52,804 nt of DNA from Alistipes sp. (GCA_022511345.1 JAFLRR010000016.1:1-52804); one strand, 5' to 3'. Numbered from the stretch's first letter, positions 40,869 through 50,631 are shown. Numbers and translations: made by a program. Notes: generated from the letters alone by a model not told the origin.

Positions 40869-42602
40869 CTACTGCTCGATGGTGCGGGGAGCTATGAGTC
40901 GGCCCGAACGCGGGTGGGGTAGGCTGCCCATGCGGGTGACGCCGTTGTCCGATGCGGCGCGCGTGCGGAGGACGGACTGGCCCGTGATGAGCTCGAGCGC
41001 CTTGGCCACGCATGGGTCGTTGCGGTCGTTCCAGTCGGCATAGCCGGAGCTGGGATTCCAGTCGTCGACCTCATAGTCGGGCACGGTGCCGTTGGAATCG
41101 CAGGTCTCGTTCTTGGCGTTGAGGTACATGAACGTTATGGGCAGGAACTCGTAGGAGTAGCCGCCGAAGTCGAAGTACTGGGGCTCCATTCCCACATTCT
41201 TGCCCTCGGTGGTGGAGCCGATGAGCGTGACGGGGAAGTCGATGCCGCGCAGAGCGGTGAAGGTCAGCTCGCTGGCCGATGCGGTAAGGTCGCTGACGAT
41301 GAAGTATGCTCTGGAGAGCGACAGATAGTCGCCGGTGCTGTAGTCGGAGGTGTTGGAGGCAGGGCCGAAGTTGGTGGTCGGGAGCTTGTCGGGGTAGGAC
41401 CAGCCGCCGGTCTGCATGCGGTTGCCGTTGTAGAGATACTTTATGCAGGCCTTGCCGGTGGCACGGTCGCCGGCTATTATGCTGGAGAGCATCTGAGCCG
41501 AGATGACGTGGCCGCCGCCGTTGATTCTCAGGTCCACGATGATGTCGTCGATGCCCTGGCTCTTGAATCCGCGCAGCACCTCAAGCAGCTCGTCGTCGAA
41601 CGATGCCTCGAAGTCGGAGTAGACGACATAGCCTATCTTGCTGCCTGCCATCTCGATTACCTCGGAGTGGAGGACCGGGTTGGCATAGATGGACTCGGCC
41701 GTGAGGGTTATGGTCTGGGCATTCTCGACGTTGAGCTTGAAGGAGGCCTTGTCGCCGGCCGAGGGGAGCACGAGGGTGTAGAATACGTCGGCGAAGTTGG
41801 TGGAGGTGATGTTGGCGCCGTTCCACTGGGCGATGATGTCGCCGCGGACGATGCCTGCGCGCGAGGCCGGAGAGTCGGGATAGACGCCCAGAATGGCGAA
41901 TCCGTAGGCGTCGTTGACGTTGGAGAACCGCAAAACCTGAAGGTTGATGATGCCGAACGAATCGACCGCCTCCTTGGATAATACCGAACGTCCCGAAGGT
42001 GTGCGGGTTATGTAGGAGTAGAGGTATCGCGAACCGTCGGAGTAGCGGCCGCCGTCGCCGTCGTTGGTGCTCATTGACAGAAGGGTCTTCTCGACGAAGT
42101 CGTCGTAGGCCTGAGCATAGTTGCGGTTAAGGTTGATGTACTCCGTGTTCCAGAGGTAGTACTCGCTGAGTATGGGGTCGATTTTCTGGTTGTTGACCTG
42201 GTAGTCGGGATGGGCATCGGCACTGTTCTGCGTCACGGTCACGAGCGTTAGGGGGTCGTAGCCGTTGACGGTGATTATGATCGAGGCGGTGCGCGGCGCG
42301 CCGGTGTTGTTCTCGCTCACGCTGATCTTGATGCGGCTCAAGCCCTTCGAGCCGGCGGTTCCCTCGGCTATCTCGAGTATGGTGCGGTCGGTGCTGGCTG
42401 CAGTCCAGGAATCGGCCGCGTTGAACTGGAGCGTGCGCGAAAGTCCCGCACGGGACGAGGTGATGTCGGCCTCGAAATCGTTGCGCACAATGGGCGAGGT
42501 GCTTGCGGGAGGATTGGGGTCAGTGTCGCCGGAGCTGCACGATACGAGTGCCGCGAGGGCGGTCAAAAGAATCGAAAGAGTGAACAGTTTTCTCATAAGC
42601 AT
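40869..42602 (-). CDS. BACON-PDZ-S41 peptidase lipoprotein
   Basis: A 577-aa secreted lipoprotein protease. Signal MLMRKLFTLSILLTALAALVSC (Cys22), BACON domain (about 38-128, ending PLTLVTVTQNS), linker helix region, PDZ domain (about 228-295, GFAILGVYPDSPASRAGIVRGDIIAQWNG split), and the S41 tail-protease domain (about 315-530). The latter has IIVDLRINGGGHV, the catalytic Ser in SDLTASASELTFTALR (about 445) and the Lys in STTEGKNVGM (about 470). All S41 dyad positions are intact. Members cleave misfolded or tagged periplasmic proteins; the BACON domain suggests glycan or surface attachment. ATG at 42596 (MRKLF) is an alternative start. Confidence 0.9.
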   Translation of the reverse strand: MLMRKLFTLSILLTALAALVSCSSGDTDPNPPASTSPIVRNDFEADITSSRAGLSRTLQFNAADSWTAASTDRTILEIAEGTAGSKGLSRIKISVSENNTGAPRTASIIITVNGYDPLTLVTVTQNSADAHPDYQVNNQKIDPILSEYYLWNTEYINLNRNYAQAYDDFVEKTLLSMSTNDGDGGRYSDGSRYLYSYITRTPSGRSVLSKEAVDSFGIINLQVLRFSNVNDAYGFAILGVYPDSPASRAGIVRGDIIAQWNGANITSTNFADVFYTLVLPSAGDKASFKLNVENAQTITLTAESIYANPVLHSEVIEMAGSKIGYVVYSDFEASFDDELLEVLRGFKSQGIDDIIVDLRINGGGHVISAQMLSSIIAGDRATGKACIKYLYNGNRMQTGGWSYPDKLPTTNFGPASNTSDYSTGDYLSLSRAYFIVSDLTASASELTFTALRGIDFPVTLIGSTTEGKNVGMEPQYFDFGGYSYEFLPITFMYLNAKNETCDSNGTVPDYEVDDWNPSSGYADWNDRNDPCVAKALELITGQSVLRTRAASDNGVTRMGSLPHPRSGRLIAPRTIEQ

Positions 42603-42628
42603 TAACCTTAAGGGAGTTTCTTTGTGGA

Positions 42629-42636
42629 CAAAGTTA
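42629..42636 (-). promoter_or_regulatory. -7 box of the S41 protease gene
   Basis: TAACTTTG on the minus strand, 26 nt before the start at 42602. Confidence 0.6.
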
Positions 42637-42677
42637 GTACTAATTTGTGAAATTGCAATGACTTTAGCTTTTGGAAC

Positions 42678-43331
42678 CTACCGCCGGGCGGCCTTGAGTT
42701 CCGTCTGGCGGCGTTTGCACCACGCGGCAATGCCGCAGCCGGCGCACTTGGGGGCGCGGGCCGTGCAGACATAGCGGCCGTGGAGGATGAGCCAGTGGTG
42801 GGCCTTGGGCAGCAGCGGGCCGGGGATGTTCTTCTCGAGCTGAAGTTCGGTCTGCAGGGGCGTGCGGGCTCCGACTGAAAGGCCCGTGCGCGCAGCAACG
42901 CGGAAGACGTGCGTGTCGACGGGCATGACTTCGCGGTTCCAGAGCACTGCGGCCACGACGTTGGCCGTCTTGCGGCCCACGCCCGGCAGCCGCTGCAGCT
43001 GGCCGAGGTCGTCGGGGACCTGGCCGCCGAACTCGTCGCATAGCATGCGGGCCATGCCCAGCAGGTTGCGGGCCTTGTTGTTGGGGTAGGATATGCTGCG
43101 GATGTAGCCGTAAATCTCCTCCTGCGTGGCGGCAGCCATGGCCTGCGGAGTGGGATAGGCCTCGAAGAGCGCCGGCGTGGTCATGTTCACGCGCTTGTCG
43201 GTGCACTGGGCCGAGAGCGCCACGGCCACTATCAGCTGGAAGGGATTGTCGAAATGCAATTCGCTTTCGGCCACGGGCATGTTCTCGGCAAACCAGCCGA
43301 TTATGCCCTCGTAACGTTCGCTGCGTTTCAT
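42678..43331 (-). CDS. nth: Endonuclease III
   Basis: A 217-aa DNA glycosylase/AP lyase that removes oxidised pyrimidines. The helix-hairpin-helix LPGVGRKTANVVAAVLW (about 115-131) carries the catalytic Lys, followed by the Gly/Pro-Asp block MPVDTHVFRVAARTGL with the catalytic Asp (about 139). The [4Fe-4S] cluster ligands are C-x6-C-x2-C-x5-C (CTARAPKCAGCGIAAWC, about 190-206). Its ATG overlaps the pcrA stop (ATGA), so it is translationally coupled to the helicase: two DNA-repair genes in one unit. Confidence 0.94.
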   Translation of the reverse strand: MKRSERYEGIIGWFAENMPVAESELHFDNPFQLIVAVALSAQCTDKRVNMTTPALFEAYPTPQAMAAATQEEIYGYIRSISYPNNKARNLLGMARMLCDEFGGQVPDDLGQLQRLPGVGRKTANVVAAVLWNREVMPVDTHVFRVAARTGLSVGARTPLQTELQLEKNIPGPLLPKAHHWLILHGRYVCTARAPKCAGCGIAAWCKRRQTELKAARR

Positions 43332-45772
43332 ATTTTCTCGAGTTTGGCGAATTTCGCAAGCAGGGTTTTGTCTCCGAAGCCGTCGAAGCGCACCACTATT
43401 TTGTGGTCGGTGTTGAGGGTCTCGATGCGAACCACCTCGCCGCGGCCGAACTTGGGGTGCGAGACGATCTCGCCCACGCTGTAGCTGCAGGGTCCGACTG
43501 CAGCAGAGGCCGGTGCCGGGCCCTCGGACGACGCTGCCGGACGCACGCCCATGCTGCGCATGCCCTCCACGGAGCGTGTTGCGGGGCGAATGACGGGCTC
43601 GGCGGCACGCTGAGGCTGCTGCGGGCGGCTCATCATGTTGCGGAAACGCTCGGCGGCATCGCCTGCGGAGGCGGCGTGCGGCGTGCGCTGCTGCTGGAAG
43701 CGGTAGTCGAAGCGGCGGCGCAGCTCCTCGAGTGCCGTGCGCCCTCCGGCTGCCGCCTGAGGCGCAGGACGCTCGCGCCCGAAGTCGGATTCGACGTAGC
43801 GGCTGTCGATTTCGTCGAGAAAGCGGCTCGGACGCGAGAACTCGGTCGTTCCCCACTTGAACCGCATCTCGGCCCACGAGAGCACCGCGGCCTGCTTGGC
43901 GCGCGTGAGAGCCACGTAGAACAGACGCCGCTCCTCCTCGAAGCCCTCGACGGTCTCGGAGGCACGCTGCGAGGGGAAGAGGTTCTCCTCCATGCCCACG
44001 ATGTAGACATAGTCGTACTCGAGACCCTTGGCCGAGTGGACCGTCATGAGCGTCACGCGGTCGGCATCGGCGGGGTCGGGGTCGTCCATGTCGGTCATGA
44101 GCATGGCGTTCTGCAGCCACTCCTCGACCGAAGCGCGCTCGTCGTCGGAGCGCTCGCCGGCGCGTATCTCGGCATCGCGCTGCTCGCTGAAGAGCTGCAT
44201 GGAGTTGAGCAGCTCCTCGATGTTGTCCACGGCGCCGGCGGCGTCGGGCGTGTTCTGCTGGCGGTAGGAGGGCAGCAGACCCGACTTTATGGCCGTGTCG
44301 AGTCCGAAGTCGTAGAGCGGGCGGTCGTTTCGCGAAGCGGACAGCTGGCGTATGGTGCCCACGAACTCGGAGACCTTGCGGACCACGGCCTTCTCGGTCG
44401 GGTCGGCCGGAGTCTGCGAGACCAGCGTGTCGACGGCATCCCACATCGAAACCCCGCGCGCGGCGGCTATCGAGGCTATGCGCTCGACGGTCGTGTCGCC
44501 TATGCCGCGTGCCGGGACGTTGACTATGCGGCGGAAGGCTTCGTCGTCGCGGGGGTTGATTACCAGACGTATGTATGCCAGCATGTCCTTGATCTCCTTG
44601 CGCTCGTAGAACGAGTGGCCCTTGTATATGCGGTAGGGTATGCCGCGGCGCCGGAGCGACTCCTCGATGACCAGCGACTGGTTGTTGGTGCGGTAGAGCA
44701 CTGCCGCCGAGCTCCACGGAGCCCCGTCGCGGCGGACGCGGTCGCGGAGGTCCGATACGACAGTCTCGGCCTCCTCGCGGTCGGTGCCGGCGCGCAGGAT
44801 GCGAATCTTCTCGCCCTCGTCTCCGGCCGAGAAGCAGCGCTTGTCCATACGGCGCGAGTTGTGCTCGATGACCGAGTTGGCGGCATCGACTATGGTGCGC
44901 GTGGAGCGGTAGTTCTGCTCGAGCTTGAAGGTCAACGCCGAGGGATAGTCTTTCTTGAAGGAGAGAATATTCTCGATTTTGGCGCCGCGGAACGAGTATA
45001 TCGACTGCGCATCGTCGCCCACCACGCAGAGCCGCGCTCCGTTCTGCGACAGGCGGCGGATGATGATGTACTGCGCATAGTTGGTGTCCTGATACTCGTC
45101 GACGAGTATGTAGCGGAAGCGCTTCTGATACTCGGCCAGAATGTCGGGGCAGTCGCGCAGCATTATGTTGGTCTCGAGAAGCAAATCGTCGAAGTCCATG
45201 GCCCCGTTGGCTCGGCAGCGGCGGCGGTACTCGGCATATATGGCGCCGAACTCGGGTATGCGCATGCGGCGGTCTTCGGCTCCGCAGACGGCATCGGCGG
45301 CATAGGCCTCGGGCGTTACAAGCGAGTTCTTGGCGAAGGATATGCGGGCGGCGATGAAGCCCGGTTTGTAGATGTCGTCGGAGAGTTGCTTCTCCTTGAT
45401 GATGGTCTTTATCAGGCGCTTGGCGTCGTCCGAATCGTAGATGGTGAACGACTGCGGGTAGCCGATCCTCTCGGAGTTTTCGCGCAGCAGCCGCAGGAAG
45501 ACCGAGTGGAAGGTGCCCATGCGGATGAAGCGGCTGCCGCCGCCGGTCATCGACTCGATGCGCGTGCGCATCTGCTCGGCGGCCTTGTTGGTGAAGGTCA
45601 GGGCCAGAATCTGGTGGGGGCGTATCCCCTGCTCGAGCATGTAGGCTATGCGCGTGGTCAGAACGCGCGTCTTGCCCGAACCCGCGCCGGCGATGATGAG
45701 CGAGTGGGAGTCGTAGTTGATTACGGCCTGGCGTTGTGCGTCGTTGAGGCCCTGAAGTATGGCGGATTCCAT
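43328..45772 (-). CDS. pcrA: UvrD/PcrA-type DNA helicase
   Basis: An 814-aa superfamily 1A 3'-5' helicase for DNA repair and replication-conflict removal. Motif Q and I: LNDAQRQAVINY, IIAGAGSGKTRVLTTR (Walker A, about 26-41); Ia LTFTNKAAEQMR; II VDEYQDTNYAQ (about 220); III VGDDAQSIYSFRGA; IV LEQNYRSTRTI; V TMVHSAKGLEYDYV region; VI LFYVALTRAKQ. A Gln/Ala/Arg-rich linker (about 650-750) precedes a C-terminal Tudor-like domain (GEIVSHPKFGRGEVVRI), which in PcrA/UvrD binds RNA polymerase. Promoter box TAACTTTG at 45792-45799. Confidence 0.95.
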   Translation of the reverse strand: MESAILQGLNDAQRQAVINYDSHSLIIAGAGSGKTRVLTTRIAYMLEQGIRPHQILALTFTNKAAEQMRTRIESMTGGGSRFIRMGTFHSVFLRLLRENSERIGYPQSFTIYDSDDAKRLIKTIIKEKQLSDDIYKPGFIAARISFAKNSLVTPEAYAADAVCGAEDRRMRIPEFGAIYAEYRRRCRANGAMDFDDLLLETNIMLRDCPDILAEYQKRFRYILVDEYQDTNYAQYIIIRRLSQNGARLCVVGDDAQSIYSFRGAKIENILSFKKDYPSALTFKLEQNYRSTRTIVDAANSVIEHNSRRMDKRCFSAGDEGEKIRILRAGTDREEAETVVSDLRDRVRRDGAPWSSAAVLYRTNNQSLVIEESLRRRGIPYRIYKGHSFYERKEIKDMLAYIRLVINPRDDEAFRRIVNVPARGIGDTTVERIASIAAARGVSMWDAVDTLVSQTPADPTEKAVVRKVSEFVGTIRQLSASRNDRPLYDFGLDTAIKSGLLPSYRQQNTPDAAGAVDNIEELLNSMQLFSEQRDAEIRAGERSDDERASVEEWLQNAMLMTDMDDPDPADADRVTLMTVHSAKGLEYDYVYIVGMEENLFPSQRASETVEGFEEERRLFYVALTRAKQAAVLSWAEMRFKWGTTEFSRPSRFLDEIDSRYVESDFGRERPAPQAAAGGRTALEELRRRFDYRFQQQRTPHAASAGDAAERFRNMMSRPQQPQRAAEPVIRPATRSVEGMRSMGVRPAASSEGPAPASAAVGPCSYSVGEIVSHPKFGRGEVVRIETLNTDHKIVVRFDGFGDKTLLAKFAKLEKI

Positions 45773-45791
45773 CTGAGTCGTTTTTGCGGGA

Positions 45792-45799
45792 CAAAGTTA
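45792..45799 (-). promoter_or_regulatory. -7 box of pcrA-nth
   Basis: TAACTTTG on the minus strand, 19 nt before the start at 45772. Confidence 0.6.
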
Positions 45800-45883
45800 C
45801 GAATCGGATTGCAAAACCGAAGCTTTCGTCGCCGATTTTTTCGGCCCGCCCGCCAGGGCGCGCACATGCGATAGTTTTTTTAC

Positions 45884-45891
45884 TATTTTTG
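45884..45891 (+). promoter_or_regulatory. -7 box of the Bat operon
   Basis: TATTTTTG, about 95 nt before the moxR start; the -33 region is a T-run without a clear TTTG. Confidence 0.5.
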
Positions 45892-45985
45892 CAATAAATT
45901 TCGGCGCAATCCGTTATCGGGTATGCCGGCGGCTTGTGCGGCCGGATATTTGACAGGTGCAAACAAACAATGAAAAAATAGGATT

Positions 45986-46981
45986 ATGGAAGTCGTAAAC
46001 ATCAAGGAACTCAACGAACGCATCGAGCGCGAATCGGTCTTCGTCGACTCGCTGCGCGGTGAAATCGGCAAGGTAATCGTGGGCCAGAGCCATCTGGTCG
46101 AGACACTGCTCATAGGCCTGCTGTCGAACGGACACATTCTGCTCGAAGGCGTGCCGGGACTGGCCAAGACGCTGGCGATAACCACGCTGGCAAAGGCTGT
46201 GGATGCCGATTTCGCCCGCATACAGTTCACTCCCGACCTGCTGCCGGCCGATCTGATAGGTACGCTCATCTACTCGCAGAAGAATGAGGAGTTCACAGTC
46301 AAGAAGGGTCCCGTGTTCGCCAACTTCGTGCTGGCCGACGAGATCAACCGCTCGCCCGCCAAGGTGCAGTCGGCACTGCTGGAGGCTATGCAGGAGCGTC
46401 AGGTGACCATAGGCGAGAAGACCTATCCGCTGCCGCAGCCCTTTCTGGTGCTGGCCACGCAGAACCCCCTGGAGCAGGAGGGTACCTACCCGCTGCCCGA
46501 GGCGCAGGTCGACCGATTCATGCTCAAGGCCAGAATCTCCTACCCCAAGAAGCAGGAGGAGCGCGACATAGTGCGCATGAACCTCTCGGGCGCAGGTCTG
46601 CCCGAGGTGAACAAGGTCATCTCGCCCGACGATATAGTCAAGGCGCGCAAGGTGGTCGAGGAGGTGTACATGGATGAGAAAATCGAGAAATACATCGTCG
46701 ACATAATCTTCGCCACGCGCGAACCGGCCGAGTACGGCCTGCAGAACCTCAAGCCGCTCATCGCCTACGGAGGTTCGCCCCGCGCATCGATATCGCTGGC
46801 AAAGGCGGCCCGCGCCTACGCATTCATCCGCCGCCGCGGATATGTCATCCCGGAGGATGTGCGCGCCGTGTGCCACGACGTGCTGCGCCACCGCATAGGT
46901 CTCACATACGAGGCCGAGGCCGAGAACATCACCTCGGAGCAGATCATAACCGACATACTGAACAACGTGATAGTTCCGTAG
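45986..46981 (+). CDS. MoxR-family AAA+ ATPase
   Basis: A 331-aa chaperone-like ATPase. Walker A GVPGLAKTLAITTLAK (about 54-69), Walker B VLADEINRSPAKVQSALLEAMQERQV (split, about 113-138), sensor 1 LVLATQNPLEQEGTYPLPEAQVDRF (split) and sensor 2 GGSPRASISLAKAARA. First gene of the Bat (Bacteroides aerotolerance) operon; MoxR proteins are thought to help assemble or activate vWA-domain partners, which are present downstream. The next gene follows after 4 nt. Confidence 0.93.
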   Translation: MEVVNIKELNERIERESVFVDSLRGEIGKVIVGQSHLVETLLIGLLSNGHILLEGVPGLAKTLAITTLAKAVDADFARIQFTPDLLPADLIGTLIYSQKNEEFTVKKGPVFANFVLADEINRSPAKVQSALLEAMQERQVTIGEKTYPLPQPFLVLATQNPLEQEGTYPLPEAQVDRFMLKARISYPKKQEERDIVRMNLSGAGLPEVNKVISPDDIVKARKVVEEVYMDEKIEKYIVDIIFATREPAEYGLQNLKPLIAYGGSPRASISLAKAARAYAFIRRRGYVIPEDVRAVCHDVLRHRIGLTYEAEAENITSEQIITDILNNVIVP

Positions 46982-46985
46982 CTGT

Positions 46986-47870
46986 ATGCGCGAGAGCGAA
47001 AACGACATACTCAGGCGCGTCCGCAAAATCGAAATCAAGACCCGCGGACTCTCCAGCGAGATATTCGCGGGCAAGTACCACACGGCATTCCGCGGACGGG
47101 GCATGTCATTCTCGGAGGTGCGCGAGTACCGCCCCGGAGACGATGTGCGCGACATCGACTGGAATGTCACGGCGCGCTCGCGGGCTCCGCACATAAAAAT
47201 CTACGAGGAGGAGCGCGAGCTGACGGTCATACTGGCTGTCGATGTCTCGGGCTCGCGCATGTTCGGTTCGGGCGAACGGCTCAAGAAGAGCATCATGACC
47301 GAGATTGCGGCCGTGCTGGCTTTTTCGGCCGCGCAGAACAACGACAAGGTGGGCTGCATATTCTTTTCGGACCGAGTCGAGAAGTTCATACCCCCGAAGA
47401 AGGGCCGCAGCCACATACTGATGATTATCCGCGAACTGATAGGATTCGAGCCGCAGTCGTCGGGCACGCGCCTGTCGGAGGCCGTGCGCTTTCTGACGAA
47501 TGTCAACAAGAAGCGCTGCACGGCATTCATACTCTCCGACTTCATGAACTCGCCCTCGGACCGCGACGCGCTGGACGATGCGCTGAAGATTGCCGGAGGC
47601 CGCCACGACATAGTGGCCGTGAGGGTCACCGACCCCCGCGAAACGGAGCTGCCCAATGCGGGACTGATCGAGGTGCGCGATGCCGAGACGGGCCGCAAGG
47701 CCGTGGTGGATTCATCGTCGGCGCGCGTGCGCGAGTACTACGCCGGGGCGTGGCGCCGCCGCGACGAGCAGATTACCGAGATACTGCGCCACAACAGAAT
47801 AGACACCGCGTCGGTGACTACCGACGGGGATTATGTCACCGAACTGATTAAACTCTTCAAACAGAGATGA
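46986..47870 (+). CDS. DUF58 domain protein
   Basis: A 294-aa protein of the DUF58 family, nearly always adjacent to moxR. The conserved block FRGRGMSFSEVREYRPGDDVRDIDWNVTAR (split, about 34-63) is followed by a vWA-like fold with a MIDAS-type DVSGSRMFG (about 86-94). No membrane helices are seen, so it is probably a cytoplasmic partner between MoxR and the membrane Bat proteins. It overlaps the next gene by 4 nt (ATGA). Confidence 0.92.
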   Translation: MRESENDILRRVRKIEIKTRGLSSEIFAGKYHTAFRGRGMSFSEVREYRPGDDVRDIDWNVTARSRAPHIKIYEEERELTVILAVDVSGSRMFGSGERLKKSIMTEIAAVLAFSAAQNNDKVGCIFFSDRVEKFIPPKKGRSHILMIIRELIGFEPQSSGTRLSEAVRFLTNVNKKRCTAFILSDFMNSPSDRDALDDALKIAGGRHDIVAVRVTDPRETELPNAGLIEVRDAETGRKAVVDSSSARVREYYAGAWRRRDEQITEILRHNRIDTASVTTDGDYVTELIKLFKQR

Positions 47871-48856
47871 AAACCATCTTCGGTACGATACTCACGGCAC
47901 TGACCCTCTCCGCTGCGGCACAGTCGCAGGCGCCGCTGGTCAGTGCGCGTCTGGAACCTGACAGCGTGGCCGTGGGAGACAGGTTCGACTGCATAATCGA
48001 GGTAGACAAGGATTTGGTGCAGGTGGTAGTCTTCCCGACATTCAGAATGCCCGAGAGCGGCTCCGACGAGCCGGCCGAGATCGTTGCCGACTATCCGGTG
48101 GATACGCTCGAGCGCGACGGCCGCCGCCTGCGTCTGCGCAAGCGATACACGATGCAGGCATTCGGCGAGGGAACCATAGACATGGGCTCGCCCGGCGTGC
48201 TCTACATCGACAAGAACATCACCGACACGCTCTACGGCCAGGAGCGGCTGACGCTTCGTGTCTCGTCGTTTGAAATCGACTCGACGTCGATGCCCATAAT
48301 GACGCTCAAACCGCAGAAGAACATGCCTTTCCGCTTCGGCGAGATTGCTGGCTACCTGCTGCGCGGATTCATAATCCTCATACTGCTCTGTGCGGTAGCC
48401 CTCGCCATAGTGCTCATACTGCGGCACTACGGACGCAGCGTGAAGGACCTCTTCCGCCCCGCCCCGCCCGTTCCGCCCCATGTGGCGGCAATCAAGGCAC
48501 TCGAGGAGCTGCACCACCGCAAGCTGTGGCAGAACGGCAAGCACAAGCTCTACTACTCGTCGCTTACAGACATTCTGCGCACATACATCGCCGGCCGCTA
48601 CGGCGTGAGCGCCATGGAGATGACCTCGGACGAGATAATACGCGCCGCGCGCGAGCTCGACCTGTCGCAGAAGTGCATGATGGATTTGACCGGCATACTG
48701 CGCGATGCCGACCTGGTGAAGTTCGCCAAGGCCGAGCCCGAGGCCGAGCAGAACGAGAACGACTACCTGCGCGCCTACTACTTCGTCGAGGAGACCAAGG
48801 AGGTCGAACTCGAGCCCGGAGAGGCCGACGAGACGGCCGTGGAGATTGACGGTTAA
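47867..48856 (+). CDS. BatD-like / DUF4381-type membrane protein
   Basis: A 329-aa protein with signal peptide MKTIFGTILTALTLSAAAQ, an extracytoplasmic beta domain (about 20-150, LVSARLEPDSVAVGDRFDCIIEV) like the BatD Ig-type repeat, one transmembrane helix (about 165-190, LLRGFIILILLCAVALAIVLIL) and a cytoplasmic helical domain (KALEELHHRKLWQNGKHKLYYSSLTDILRTYIAGRYGV split). It combines features of BatD and of the DUF4381 protein that occupies this operon slot elsewhere. The acidic C-terminus is disordered-looking. It overlaps the DUF58 stop. Confidence 0.78.
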   Translation: MKTIFGTILTALTLSAAAQSQAPLVSARLEPDSVAVGDRFDCIIEVDKDLVQVVVFPTFRMPESGSDEPAEIVADYPVDTLERDGRRLRLRKRYTMQAFGEGTIDMGSPGVLYIDKNITDTLYGQERLTLRVSSFEIDSTSMPIMTLKPQKNMPFRFGEIAGYLLRGFIILILLCAVALAIVLILRHYGRSVKDLFRPAPPVPPHVAAIKALEELHHRKLWQNGKHKLYYSSLTDILRTYIAGRYGVSAMEMTSDEIIRAARELDLSQKCMMDLTGILRDADLVKFAKAEPEAEQNENDYLRAYYFVEETKEVELEPGEADETAVEIDG

Positions 48857-48867
48857 AACTTTGCGCC

Positions 48868-49635
48868 ATGATGAGAACGATGTTTTTAATTGCCGCCATG
48901 CTGCTCTTTGCAGGTAATGCGTCGGCACAGAAATATCCCGAGCGCAGACTCGTGCGCAAGGGCAACAAAGCCTTTGCCGCAGAGAACTACGAGAAGGCTG
49001 CGGAGCGCTATGCCCGGGCTGCCGAAGCGACCCCCGGATGTTTCGAGGCCATATACAACCTGGGCAATGCTCTGGCTTCGGCCGGCATGAACGACAAGGC
49101 CGAGGAGGCGCTGCGCGCGGCTGCGGCGGACTCGCTGCGCGCCGACGACGAGCGCGCCGAGGCGTTTTTCAACCTTGGCAACGTGCAGCTGGCGCAGCAG
49201 AAGCTGCGCGAGGCGCTGGAGAGCTACAAAAATTCGCTGCGCATGAATCCCGCCGACGTGGAGGCCAAGTACAACTATGTCTATGTGAAGCGTCTGCTTG
49301 AAAATCAGCAGGATGACGGCGGCGGTGGCGACAGCGACCAGAACAGTGACGAGCAGAATCAGAACGAGGGCGGCGATGAGAACCGCGACGGCTCGCCCGA
49401 GCAGAACGATGACAACGACGGCGACAAGCAGGACGACGGCTCGCCCGAGCAGGGTGAAAACGACAGCGACGAGGGTCAGGATGACCGCGACGGTCAGGCT
49501 TCGGCCGAGCCCCGCATATCCGAAGGTGAGCGCGACAGACTGCTCGAAGCCGTGCAGGCCGAGGAGGACAAGACGCAGGACAAACTCAAGGAGAAGGAGA
49601 AAGGCGTGCTCATCCGCGGCCGCAAGAACTGGTGA
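48868..49635 (+). CDS. batC: TPR protein, BatC-like
   Basis: A 255-aa exported protein: signal MMRTMFLIAAMLLFAGNASA, then three or four tetratricopeptide repeats (about 27-140, e.g. KGNKAFAAENYEKAAERYARA, FEAIYNLGNALASAG, AFFNLGNVQLAQQKLREALESY split) and a long acidic low-complexity tail (about 148-210) built on DGSPEQ and D/E/N/Q runs, ending with a charged helix LLEAVQAEEDKTQDKLKEKEK. BatC proteins pair with BatA/BatB in the periplasm. In many genomes batC follows batB; here it precedes both vWA genes. Confidence 0.88.
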   Translation: MMRTMFLIAAMLLFAGNASAQKYPERRLVRKGNKAFAAENYEKAAERYARAAEATPGCFEAIYNLGNALASAGMNDKAEEALRAAAADSLRADDERAEAFFNLGNVQLAQQKLREALESYKNSLRMNPADVEAKYNYVYVKRLLENQQDDGGGGDSDQNSDEQNQNEGGDENRDGSPEQNDDNDGDKQDDGSPEQGENDSDEGQDDRDGQASAEPRISEGERDRLLEAVQAEEDKTQDKLKEKEKGVLIRGRKNW

Positions 49636-49640
49636 CGACT

Positions 49641-50627
49641 ATGGAATTTTACTATCCGCGCATATTGTGGCTTCTGACGGTCCTCGTGCCCGCAACGGCC
49701 TATTACATCTACCGCACGCGGCAGGGCGGCGCCGCCATAACGGTCTCGTCGGCCGACGGCTTCAGCCGCGCACCCAAAACATTCAGGCAGAGGCTCCGCC
49801 ACCTGCCTTTCGTGCTGCGCATGGCTGCCGCGGCGATGCTCATCGTGGCACTTGCGCGTCCGCAGGACATCGAGACCGCGAGCAATGTCGAGACCGAGGG
49901 TATAGACATTGTGCTGGCCATCGACGTCTCGGGTTCGATGCTCGCACGCGACTTCAAGCCCGACCGCATCACGGCCGCCAAGGAGGTTGCCGCGGCATTC
50001 GCCGCCGACCGCTACGGCGACCGCATAGGCGTGGTCGTATTTGCCGGCGAGGCGTTCACGCAGACGCCCCTGACTACCGACCGCTCGACAATCCAGACCA
50101 TGCTTGCGCGCGTGCGCAGCGGACAGGTCGAGGACGGCACGGCCATAGGTCTGGGTCTGGCTACGAGCATCAACCGTCTGCGCGAGAGCGACGCCGAGAG
50201 CAAGGTGATAATACTGCTCACGGACGGCGTGAACAACAGCGGCCAGATAACCCCGCTGACAGCTGCCGACATAGCGGCCGACCAGGGCATAAGGGTCTAT
50301 ACCATAGGCGTGGGCACGCGCGGCAAGGCTCCCTATCCGGCTGTCGACATGTTCGGCAACCAGACATTCGTAATGCAGCAGGTCGACATCGATGAGAAGA
50401 CCCTGCGCGAAATCGCCTCGCGTACGGGCGGCCGATACTTCCGCGCCACGGACAAGGAGGCGCTGCGTGCCGTCTACGACGAGATAAACACGCTCGAGAA
50501 GAGCCGCGTGGAGGTCTTCGAGACCACGCTGCGGCACGAGAAGTTTACTGGCTGGGTTCTGGCGGCATTCGCACTGCTGATTTTAGAGTTTCTGGTCGAG
50601 AAACTGCTTTTGAAACGTATCCCTTGA
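49641..50627 (+). CDS. batA: vWA membrane protein, BatA-like
   Basis: A 328-aa protein with two N-terminal membrane helices (about 6-22 and 56-72), a von Willebrand A domain with complete MIDAS (DVSGSMLARDF about 95, Thr in TPLTTDRSTIQ, Asp in LLTDGVNNSGQI) and a C-terminal helix (WVLAAFALLILEFLVEKLLL). The vWA domain faces the periplasm in Bat models. Start MEFYYPRILWL (49641); an in-frame ATG 9 nt earlier overlaps batC. Only 4 nt separate it from the next vWA gene. Confidence 0.92.
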   Translation: MEFYYPRILWLLTVLVPATAYYIYRTRQGGAAITVSSADGFSRAPKTFRQRLRHLPFVLRMAAAAMLIVALARPQDIETASNVETEGIDIVLAIDVSGSMLARDFKPDRITAAKEVAAAFAADRYGDRIGVVVFAGEAFTQTPLTTDRSTIQTMLARVRSGQVEDGTAIGLGLATSINRLRESDAESKVIILLTDGVNNSGQITPLTAADIAADQGIRVYTIGVGTRGKAPYPAVDMFGNQTFVMQQVDIDEKTLREIASRTGGRYFRATDKEALRAVYDEINTLEKSRVEVFETTLRHEKFTGWVLAAFALLILEFLVEKLLLKRIP

Positions 50628-50631
50628 CAAG

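Noticed and set aside
43403..45874. 823-aa open frame antisense to pcrA
   Set aside because: Exists because of codon bias in the helicase gene; no signal, promoter or recognisable domain.
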